Notes under the pieces: generated by a model
Databases searched by the model: none
What the model was told of the DNA's origin: nothing
What the model saw: the letters and a program-made list of their open reading frames with translations, nothing else
Made by a program: the position numbers and the translations under genes
Origin: Hippophae tibetana
Lineage: Eukaryota; Streptophyta; Magnoliopsida; Rosales; Elaeagnaceae
Length of the DNA stretch: 64,000 nt
Assembly: GCA_037013495.1 (NCBI GenBank)
Contig: CM072810.1
Span: 21,893,343 to 21,957,342 of the forward strand
Direction: 5' to 3'
In this document: positions 55,816-64,000 of the stretch, one piece after another
How positions within the stretch are numbered: position 1 is the first letter of the stretch
Layout of the letters: the number at the start of each line of letters is the position of its first letter

Positions 55816-57995
55816 TGATAACTCTATGTTTTAGAGTTATTTTGTCCATTTTATTAATTGTAATTGCTATGTTCTTAATGATTTTAGTTAATTTTAAGTT
55901 CTTAAATTAATATCTATTGTTATATTTTGAAGGAATATAATTTTTGTGAAAATTAAAGAATTTAAATTGAAAAAAGACTTAAATTGCAAATAACAAAAGT
56001 TGAAAATTTAATTTGAATTAATAAAGAGGGCTTAAATGCAATTAACAAAACTTTTTCTTTTCTGCGTAGAGCAGGAGTACCACACGCGATATTGTTCAAC
56101 GTGCCTCATGCATAGTCAGATCAGAAAATCAACGGCAATGATCAGGAGCGTGAGATACACACGCAGGGTGGGAAAGTGGATGCGATTCCCATAGCCTTTG
56201 CACCATTCGGCACAAAGAGTGGAACCCACCTGTCTACACAGTTGACTTTCCTTGAGACACATCCTCTATCACGCACCGTTAGATCAAACCACGAACGGTC
56301 CAAATCATGCGTGCTTCCGACTCCCCACGCGAGAGAGTTACGAGTTCATTCTAGCTATTCCACACAGTCCAACACATATATTTCTCGTGCGACACGGTCC
56401 ACCTGATCCACATGCATCCTCGCATCCCACCTAATACGAAGCTACCACGTGTCTTCTTATTATTCTAGCGAATCAGATGTCACCACATGGCATGCGTAAT
56501 GTGAAATAAAAATGCAGGAAATTTCTCTCACTAGCTTCATTTTTTCACGCTTTGTTTCCCACTTCTACACATGCGTTTTAAAGAATATTTTGTGATGTAA
56601 TGTTTTTGGCTCCCACTTGTACAAGCGTGTTTTGAAGAATATTGTGTGATGTATTTTTTTTTTGAGAGAACAGAAGGCATAAATATTGGGTTATTATGAT
56701 GTTGAAAGGAGGGGGGAGAACACGTAGAAGCTATTTTTGACTTTTGTTGTGGTTCTAGTAAGGAAGAAAAATAGAGAACGTATAGAGCAAATACTTCTAA
56801 TCCTTTTTGTTGTTCATCATTCCTTAAATGTCTAAATATTTTTGTATTGTAATTTCAATATTTGCTATGAAATAATTTAATTGTTCTAGGGTTGCCATGT
56901 AACTTACATTATGAAGCTTGGATTAATTATTTTTGAATGATTTATTAGATGTTTAATTTGTTTATTCTATTTGTGCTTAATGCTTTTGATTGTTGGAAGA
57001 TTAATCAATTGATCTGTGGCACTTAAATAAACTTGGAAAAGACATTTTTGTGTTTTGCTCGTGGATAGAATAACACACATATATAAGGGATAGGAATATA
57101 CCTGTATTGTATGTGTAGCTATTTGAGAACTTTGAACTTAATGAATCTTGGTAAACTTAATTTTCATAGGAATATAGTGAATTATTTTAGGGAGATGTGT
57201 CTATTTGTTATCCGAAGAGACATATGGATAAATTAGGAGTTCTTGGTTGACAAATTAAATGCGAGAACATAAATCAAGAGAAAATAATATTATTCAAGTG
57301 GATTAATTTGATGAAACTGCAATCTTATAATTTTCTTATATAATGTCATCAAAAATTAGTTTAGTGAAACTCTATCAAACTTTCAATTGTTTGGATAAAA
57401 TTAGATTGAAACAATTTTAGTACTTAACAAATATTAGTAACAAATCTTCGTAGGAATGATATCTTACTAATCATTTATTACTTGTGATCGTGTATACTTG
57501 CACGTTCATGTTCTCTTAAAGAGACAACACACATCGACACCGGAGTGATATAATAATAACCTTATTCCCTCAAAATCATATTAGCACCGTATTAATCTTT
57601 TGTCTATAAATATGAAGCTATTTGGAATCAAGTTGTTATTTTTAATGCTATAATGAGCTATAAATATAAAGTCAAGTGTAACTCCTATTTGTTACTTGGA
57701 TTGATTAGGAAAAAAACAATTGTTCCATAAGTTTATGACCACTAAAACTCAACCAACCCAAGTAACAAATCGGAGTTAAACTTGACTTCATATTTAGAGC
57801 TCATTATAACATTAAAAATACCAGCTTGATTCCAAATAGCCTCATATTTATAGACAAAAGATTAATGTAGTGCTAATATGATTTCGAAGAGATAAGGTTA
57901 TTATTATATCACTACGGTGTCGATGTGGTAATCTCTTTTACTAATCTTTTAACATATATAAGTTATTTTTTGTGAATTCATGATATTACATTCTT
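55750..57995. repeat. Long inverted repeat split by a solo LTR
   Basis: The left arm is 55,750-55,815 plus 57,535-57,708; the right arm is about 57,748-57,995. With the LTR removed the arms are about 240 bp each with a short central loop. In CACTA-1 the same sequence is single-copy at 43,395-43,640, so the inversion-duplication arose in the CACTA-2 lineage before the LTR insertion. Confidence 0.8.
55816..57529 (+). mobile_element. Solo LTR, family F1, with perfect target duplication
   Basis: TGATAACTCTA at 55,816 to GACAACA at 57,529, flanked by CACAT at 55,811-55,815 and 57,530-57,534. No internal domain. The tip (55,818-55,840) folds as ATAACTCTA/TAGAGTTAT with a 5-base loop. It aligns with 43,980-45,829 and inversely with 176-2148. 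One CACGTGTC at about 56,446. Confidence 0.9.
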
Positions 57996-58016
57996 ATTTT
58001 GAATTTAATTACATAT

Positions 58017-58138
58017 AGTTCTTTGGTTAGAACAAGTGGGACTATGATATGCAAATTTTTGATGATTTACGAGAAGAATGCACAAAACACTTTGTTTAAA
58101 TTATAACACGAGAAGAAGAATCTAATGATCTTGAATAA
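58017..58138 (+). pseudogene. Extra copy of the last protease exon (CACTA-2)
   Basis: 'gttctttggttagaacaagt' onward repeats the exon at 55,356-55,488 and matches the duplicated exon at 43,680 in CACTA-1. Both elements therefore share the duplication, placing it before their split. The frame is broken. Confidence 0.8.
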
Positions 58139-58619
58139 TATAAGACAACATCATGATAATTTTTATAATGCTTTAATTTCTCCATTCCTATGTCTCTAAA
58201 GTTTGGATTTTTTATGGATGTTTACGTGCTCATATATTTAGGGGAATGGATTGTTATATATACCAGCTGTTTTTGCCCAAACTCCATCTCATCTCTCTTA
58301 CCTAGTTTCCTTGTCACTATGATGGTGATTCTAAACAAACCAAGTTTCCTCTCCTTCAAATAAAGTGAGAACATCACAAAATTCATGACAAAAGAGACGA
58401 CATTATTTTATTTACAATTTAAGTTAAATATATATGTATTGTATATAAATTATTTTTTTGTAATAAATTTAATTCTCAAGTAATTAATTAATATTTAATT
58501 TTTCAATTATCTGTATTATTTCAAATATTTGTTAAATAGATTTTGGTTTTTTCCTGCTATTATGTGATTGAATACAAGTTTTGAGTATAATAGAAAATGA
58601 GTAATTTTGTAATAAAAAA

Positions 58620-58754
58620 AAATTAAAGTTGGTTCACACCTTGAATCGACTTAAACGTAAAGTCGGTTCAACGCGTGAACAAATTTTATATTTTTAAGTC
58701 ATCACATTTATAGTTGGTTAATAACCGACTTTAAAGGTTGTTTTTGGCGTAGTG
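58620..58754. repeat. CACTA-2 right terminal and subterminal repeats
   Basis: Alternating AAAGTYGGTT and AACCGACTTT motifs precede the terminus GGCGTAGTG. Confidence 0.8.
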
Positions 58755-59931
58755 ATGTGTCTGATGACTGATATGCTATTGGTTCAATTTAAACTTTTAT
58801 ATATGCTATTTTCCCTTGTTTATGTCTTTTTTATCCTTTGAGTCTTTTTTTTTCTACTTATGTTTCTAGTATGTGTGTAATCATGTAAGGTAGTATACCT
58901 TGGGTTTGAATGTAGGAAAGCACTATATGTTGGATAGTAGTACACTTAAAAATATCAATTAGGGTTGTTCAGTAAAAGCTCCCCTTCAAGCAATGGACTT
59001 GTTCAAGGTGGAGTGTAATGTTTAGATTGCCTTTGTTCGCTAAACAAGATGATTTGGTGCGTATGTAATGGTGGTTTTAACTTTGTAATGAAAATTTACC
59101 ATTTCTAAAAAAAAAGAACTTCGATAGGTTTGCAACAAAAGCTTTAGGGAAAATAGTTAGCCAACTAGGGTCAACAATTGCTTTATCAAGTCTTTTGTAA
59201 ATTTTATGTTAAGTCTATGATTACACCAAGTGAATTGAGAACTTATGCTTTTTATATATTGGCTGAAATTTATTAGACTATTTTAATCATTAAAATGAAT
59301 TAAAGCTCTTCCAATTTTTTTTTAAAATGGCATATAATATCATTAAAATCTCCGATTAGACCCTATGGCAAGTTACATCTCATTAATTGTACAAAAATTT
59401 CTTACCAAGTTTGTTGTTTATCTCTAAAATAAGGTAGGATGGGAGCAAACACACAAGCTAATTTTAATTCTCTACTAGTGGGAAGGTAGTTCAACAATTA
59501 CAAAACTAGCACCAATGTGCTCACTATCACATTGACATCATTTGTCATAAACATGCTATACCTTTCCCATTAAATTCAATGGAGGTACAATTAAATTTCC
59601 CTTGATTTGAGTGACATTTTAATTTGTTAAAATAAATTGAGACACTTTACTTCCTTAACGTTCATAATGAAGGACACTTAACACATTAAAATAAATTGGT
59701 TTTTAAAAATAACTTTATCCCAACCAATTTAAAGCTAAGAGGTCAAAGTGTCCTCAAACCAAAGCTAAGGAACTTGGAGCACTTTTTAGTACATAAAAGA
59801 TTGTAATTTAAAATTTCAAACTAAAGAAAATACACCTTGCTCACTTAAAATCACTCCTCACGTTTTCCTATTTCTAATTTGAAACTAAAATTTCAAACTT
59901 TTATACAAGCAAAGCTGACATAGCATGAGTT
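58755..59931. other. Unassigned interval right of CACTA-2
   Basis: Probably continues the locus interrupted by CACTA-2. No protein family was recognised; the stretch 58,880-59,090 has a transcribed-gene texture (mixed composition) but no long frame. The rest is AT-rich. Confidence 0.35.
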
Positions 59932-60212
59932 TGTTAGGCTTGTTATTAGCTTGTTAATATAATTGATGAGTTAGTACAATTGAAGTAATTACTTTCTATT
60001 TAACTGAAGGGTAATAAAATTAGTTACAAATAGTACAAGTCTAATTGCTCTACAAATACTACAATGTACATGTAAAAGATGACTAAATAGAAGCAATAAG
60101 GCTAAGCTTTATTCTATTAAATTCTTTTCCTAAATACAATTTCTCCTCTTCTTATTCTACTTCTTCAATCCTTCTTAATTACAATTGCACCAACAACAAC
60201 ATGATTTCAACA
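59932..60212 (+). mobile_element. 5' LTR of copia-4
   Basis: Starts TGTTAGGCTTGTTATTAG and ends TTTCAACA near 60,212, about 280 bp, just before a tRNA-Met-type primer site. Short LTRs of this size are usual for some copia lineages. The 3' LTR is not in the window, so the exact ends are inferred from the TGTT...AACA tips. Confidence 0.65.
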
Positions 60213-60221
60213 TTTCTCTCA

Positions 60222-60233
60222 CGGTATCAAAGC
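60222..60233 (+). promoter_or_regulatory. tRNA-iMet primer binding site of copia-4
   Basis: CGGTATCAAAGC matches the usual TGGTATCAGAGC with two changes and is followed by gag. Confidence 0.75.
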
Positions 60234-60260
60234 AATCTAGATCATGTGGTAACACTAAGT

Positions 60261-60584
60261 ATGACAACACCTACAATGAACATTGGTTTTAACTCGTCTC
60301 ATGAAGATCGATCAATCTAGACTTTTCATTACATACTTTTATTATTAAGCTAGGCAACATCAATTACACATGTGAAAGCACCAGATCTTGAAGATCTTAG
60401 GAGTCTAGAACTCGAGCAATATGCATTGGATGAACCATCACAACAATATTTTTTAGATGGAAATGTAAATCCACTATATAGAAATTGGAAGAAATAAGAT
60501 GAGATGATATGGTGTTGACTAATGTCTTGCATCATTGAAAAAGTGCTTAAACAAATATTTGGTTTTGATACAATTAGAGATGCC
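60261..60584 (+). pseudogene. Copia-4 gag, interrupted by F3
   Basis: A possible start ATG at 60,261 opens 'MTTPTMNIGFNSSHEDRSI', then a stop. Farther on, 'PSQQYFLDGNVNPLYRNWKK' and, in the same line of similarity, 'LMSCIIEKVLKQIFGFDTIR' match the copia gag pattern NP.Y..W...D..+.SWL...L...+L..+.G..T. Stops after the WKK block show decay. The sequence ends at 60,584 where the F3 LTR begins, so the rest of copia-4 should lie beyond the right edge. Confidence 0.7.
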
Positions 60585-61504
60585 TGATGCTTATTTTCGC
60601 AAGTGTACGAATCGTTCAAGTAATAAAGTGTACAAAAAGTACGGATATCGAACCCATAAGGAATGACGTTACTAAGTACCGAAATTGACTAACCCTAATT
60701 TTATTTGAAAACCGAATTGTTGAAATTGTTTTAAAAGAAAATTAACATAAAACTAAACGCAAATAACAAAATTTAATGTTGTTCACAAATGATTAAAAAC
60801 GCTAAGGCATTTGATTTCGCTAAATCAATTCAATCCGATTTCAAGTCATGTTATATGAGAATCAAAGCTAAAAGTGATGGTTGAAAAACCCAAACTTATC
60901 TAATACTCTCTCTCAAGTTATATTAGAATTACTTATCTATGAAAACCAACTATATTTCTATGAAGATTTAATCACAAATAAGCACATTACGATTTATGGA
61001 ATTTCTAGAATAACCACATACATTATGCATTAGGTGTCAAACTCGCATTCAACATACGGTATTTATCACAAGAAGCATTCATTACACATCTCCTCTCGGT
61101 CTCAGTATAATGCAACAATCATCTAAATCTTGATCAGAAATTTAAAAGCATTAAGCAATGAAATAAATACTCAACTTAAAAACAATGAATTCATATAACA
61201 ATAACAAAAGAAATCAGATTTCCTTGATTTAACTACATCATAGCCTTAGCAAAAACGAATTAATTCATAACGGAAATAAGAATAACCATATTCTCAATTG
61301 AATCAATGAACAAACAATCTGAATAAAATGCAGAAAATAAAAGCTAAGGAGAAGAGATGAAAAACTCTTGAAGATGAAGACTTGGTAGCAACAATGGTGA
61401 TGATCCTTCAAGCTTCTCCAACCTTTCTCTCCAAAATTTCTTTTTTTCCTCCAAAAATAATTTAGATCTGCTCTCTCTGCCGTCCCCCACTTTCTCCATC
61501 ATAA

Positions 61505-61516
61505 TGTATATATAGA
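61505..61516 (-). promoter_or_regulatory. TATA-like box of F3 LTR
   Basis: The minus strand reads CTATATATACAT just downstream of the GC-rich block, the same order (GC block, then TATA) as in F2. Confidence 0.5.
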
Positions 61517-61575
61517 TATAGGGTTTGGGGGGAAATTTTGGAACAAAACAACATAAAAAATGTGTTTTCGGACGA

Positions 61576-61836
61576 AACTCGCCGGCGGCGACATTATTCT
61601 CGCCGCGGCGAGATTTTTGGAAAATATTTTTTTTTGTTTTTTTTTTTTTTTCTGATTTTGGCCGGCGGCCAAATTAATGTTGCCGGCAGCGAGATACTTG
61701 GCCGGCGGCGAGAACACTTTGGCCGGCGGTGAGATGAGTTTACCAAAATTTTGTGCTCTCAAGAAGAATTTCGCCGTGCTCTGAATAAGATTTTTCGCCG
61801 GCGGCGAGAATATTCTCGCCGGCGGCGGGATTTCTA
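61576..61836. repeat. GCCGGCGGCGA minisatellite in F3 LTR
   Basis: About nine imperfect copies of CGCCGGCGGCGA or its complement at irregular spacing. Many copies are themselves palindromic around GCCGGC. Surrounding DNA is AT-rich. Two more copies sit inside the element at 63,618-63,652. Confidence 0.85.
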
Positions 61837-62053
61837 ACTTTTGAAACCTTGTTTTCTTTTTAATTTCATTCAATCCCGATGATTGTACTTTGTCCCTAAC
61901 TTCTCCAAAATCACGATTTTACCTGAAATTGCACTTTAAACACGAAATACCCGTGAAATGACATTTGTGGATTAAATAATCAAATAAACACAATTTTCAC
62001 ACAAATATCAACATTTAAATCACAACAAAAATGCAATAATTTAGCTCTTATCA

Positions 62054-62068
62054 ACAACCCCCAACCAG
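62054..62068 (-). promoter_or_regulatory. Polypurine tract of F3
   Basis: The minus strand reads GAGCTGGTTGGGGGTTGT before TGATAAG, identical in its core to the F2 tract. Confidence 0.85.
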
Positions 62069-64000
62069 CTCCTTGCTAGTCTCTAGCAAGAAAAGCGATC
62101 TATTTAATAAATTCAAAGGAGACATTAAGAGAAACTTCAAAGAAAATTTTATTCTATTTACAAAATTACATTAAGCATATGCAATAAGCCTTTAAACCCC
62201 TAGGCGGCCCTAGTAGGACGAGTTATAGTCTCGTGAGGGCTTCCAGTGATGATACCCACAAACATCTTACCTATAACTATCCTAACTTAAAACAATAAAA
62301 TCACATAACAAATAATTTGCACAAATGTCTCAAAAATTGTAAATAACACCCAACATATAGAATAATTAAATGTCACCTAAGCTTTAAGACATCTCAAATG
62401 CCAATTTCACTTTTGTTATTGACTCTTAAACATCCATCAAACCACAAACCAATAGCCATAATTCCCGGATAATATTATGCAGAACATCCACAAACAAAAA
62501 GGTGAAATCTCAAACTCCATAGGCTCACTCTTCAAAACTCTCTCCACTAATGAAGGAAAAATACACCACTTCGGATCAATAGGACTTTATGAGGCTTGTA
62601 ATGTTAGGCTTAGGTATTTGGTTAAGAAAGAACGGGAAGTGTCAAAATACAAATAATAGCACTTATTAGATTAAACACAACCAATTAAGTAAAAGAGTAA
62701 CACCATTTAACCCAAATTGTTTCTTCTGATCATAACCCATTTTTCCAAAGATAAACCAACTTCTTCCTCAATTTTATTTTCACCTCAGTATATCAATCAC
62801 TAACACTCTTTTATTTACTAGAGTGTGAAGGCCTTTTTTCTCTTTTTTTTCTTTTTTTTTCTTTTTTTTTTGAAACACAACCCCCAACCAATTTCTTCCA
62901 ATATATGTGAAAGAATTATTATTTTATTTTATTTTGTATTCCATCCTTACTCCAATTGCTCTTGAAAAGTTTGTGTTCAAAATTAAGTGCTCTTAACAAA
63001 TAAGGTAGGAATTATATTTAAATAGGCTCAAAGAGGTAACTAGTGATATAAGGATAACAAGGTAGGCTTAAAATGGCACAATCGATCCAAAAATGGCCTA
63101 CATCATATCCTAAACAATGCAATTCCAAATTATTTCGCCTCAAGAGGTTTTCAAATGAGTTCTAGAGTTTGTTGAGATCACAAAAATATTCATGAAAAAT
63201 TCGCACATAAGACTTCTCTAAGCATTTAGACTAATCAACCAAATCATACCACATACCAAAAGAGTCGCCAACTAGGTAAAATCAACATTTGAAATTATCT
63301 TTAAACCGAAGCAAAATTTAATGTTTTCTAAAAGCTACTTGTTATCACAATCACATTATTATCATCAACGTGCAAATTAAAATAAGTAAAATTCAAATAA
63401 AATAAAATAAAAATAAAAATAGAAATAAGACAATAAACAAATAAAAGAAATTAAATCAAAATGCAGAAAAATAAATGGAAAATCAAAATTAAACACAAAT
63501 AAAAACACAAACAAAACTAATAAAAATGAAGGGAAGAAAAGATTTACCGTTTACTGCACCCCCAACCAAAACCTTACATTGTCCTCAATGTAAGAAAGGA
63601 AAGAGAGATCTCCTTCCCGCCGGCGGTGAAACTGCCCTCGCCGGCGGTGAACGTAAGATTTTTTTTTCTTAGATGAGATGACATTGGCTTTAGCTCAATC
63701 TTGTTGGCTCCATTCTTTACCAATGAGGTTGGAGTTTCATTTGTTCCCAACTCCTTAAATGTTTCATCACTGCATAAATATTCATTAGGTGCTGCCAGTA
63801 ATCCAGAACATTGTCTCGTCCCCTCATCTTCCTCCTCAATTGTTGCAGATTTCACAAGGCAAGCTTCTAGTGGTAGCAATGGAGTTCTCTCCTCAAAATT
63901 TTCCGATATTAACCCGTCAAGAGTGTTAATTTGAAAACAAGAATGTACATCACTTGGAACTTTTATTTCTTCAAAAACATCAAAAGTTACTTGTTCATCT
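62069..64000 (-). mobile_element. F3 internal 3' region, runs off the window
   Basis: 62,190-62,270 matches the F2 tail at 50,975-51,060 (inverted), with 'ttaaacccctagg' and 'gatacccacaaaca' in common. Two extra G-runs are on the minus strand at 62,876-62,892 and 63,557-63,567, the latter with the palindrome TTACATTGTCCTCAATGTAA at 63,574-63,593. A T/C-run occupies 62,835-62,872. The frames at 63,574-63,934 have no recognised domain. Pol, if present, would be beyond 64,000. Confidence 0.7.

Larger units (their letters stand above)
53541..58754 (+). mobile_element. CACTA-2, deleted and rearranged copy
   Basis: The right end is ...TTTTTGGCGTAGTG, i.e. CACTACGCCAAAAA, a textbook CACTA terminus. 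The left end 'cattactacaaaagttgtca' is a degraded version. ATG at 53,538-53,540 and 58,755-58,757 may be the 3-bp target duplication. Inside are the subterminal repeat arrays, the protease exons, an inverted repeat and an F1 solo LTR. The En/Spm-like 5' exons of CACTA-1 are missing, so it is a deletion derivative of the same family. Confidence 0.8.
60585..62053 (-). mobile_element. 3' LTR of F3 element
   Basis: On the minus strand: TGATAAGAGC at 62,053 to AAGCATCA at 60,585, with a polypurine tract directly before it. The U5 end has 'ccttatgggttcgatatccg' and 'cacttgcgaaaat', the same arrangement as other Tat-like LTRs here. Length 1,469 bp. Because only the 3' LTR and 3' internal region are present, the target duplication cannot be checked. 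Confidence 0.85.

Noticed and set aside
61499..61873. 124-codon minus-strand frame with repeated 'SPPA' motifs
   Set aside because: The repeat comes from translation of the GCCGGCGGCGA minisatellite; there is no start context or family match.
63574..63934. Opposed frames of 101 and 77 codons at the right edge
   Set aside because: They sit in F3 non-coding DNA and overlap the palindrome block; neither matches a gag or pol domain.

Overview
This is a stretch of nuclear DNA from a flowering plant, probably a dicot. It is very AT-rich and made almost entirely of old, nested transposable elements. There are no bacterial-type genes, operons, CRISPR arrays or intact cellular genes. Coding matter is limited to broken reading frames of Ty1-copia and Ty3-gypsy retrotransposons and of two CACTA (En/Spm) DNA transposons. 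The species cannot be named from this window.

Layout, left to right. 176-2148 is a solo LTR (family 'F1') on the minus strand, flanked by a perfect 5-bp duplication. About 2.85-7.48 kb is a degenerate Ty1-copia element on the minus strand (copia-0), with a 0.73-kb inverted-repeat element in its 3' end. About 8.4-12.4 kb holds LTR-like sequence of a second Tat/Athila-like family ('F4') around a foldback duplication. 13.9-18.36 kb is a second copia element (copia-1, minus). 19.26 kb carries a decayed tRNA-Glu-like sequence next to another F4 LTR fragment. 22.7-30.9 kb is an Athila/Tat-type gypsy element (minus): its RNase H and integrase are split by a plus-strand solo LTR, and it is cut on the right by a minus-strand LTR of the same family ('F5'). 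Two adjacent MITE-like elements lie at 32.3-33.1 kb.

33.4-46.8 kb is a third copia element (copia-2, minus). A 7.4-kb CACTA transposon (CACTA-1) sits in its 5' leader, and that transposon contains a solo F1 LTR. The right LTR of copia-2 is cut at 46,788 by a non-coding LTR retrotransposon ('F2', 46,788 to about 52,991) that has a tRNA-Asp primer site and a polypurine tract but no gag or pol. A second, internally deleted CACTA copy (CACTA-2, about 53.54-58.75 kb) follows and carries another F1 solo LTR with a perfect 5-bp duplication. At the right edge, the gag of a plus-strand copia element (copia-4) is interrupted at 60,585 by a minus-strand Tat-like element ('F3') that runs out of the window.

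How the parts relate. The two CACTA copies share a Ptta/En/Spm-type protein followed by a C48 (Ulp1-like) cysteine protease; CACTA-1 keeps most of it, while CACTA-2 keeps only the protease end. The F1 LTRs carry clusters of CACGTG-type G-box/ABRE motifs, and F2 and F3 carry GC-rich blocks just upstream of TATA boxes, so these LTRs look like independently built promoters. Nesting gives a relative order: copia-2, then CACTA-1, then F1 inside CACTA-1; F2 into the copia-2 LTR; copia-4, then F3. I found no convincing new biological system. The most useful observations concern LTR regulatory architecture, the repeated polypurine-like block, and rearrangements that leave mismatched flanks.
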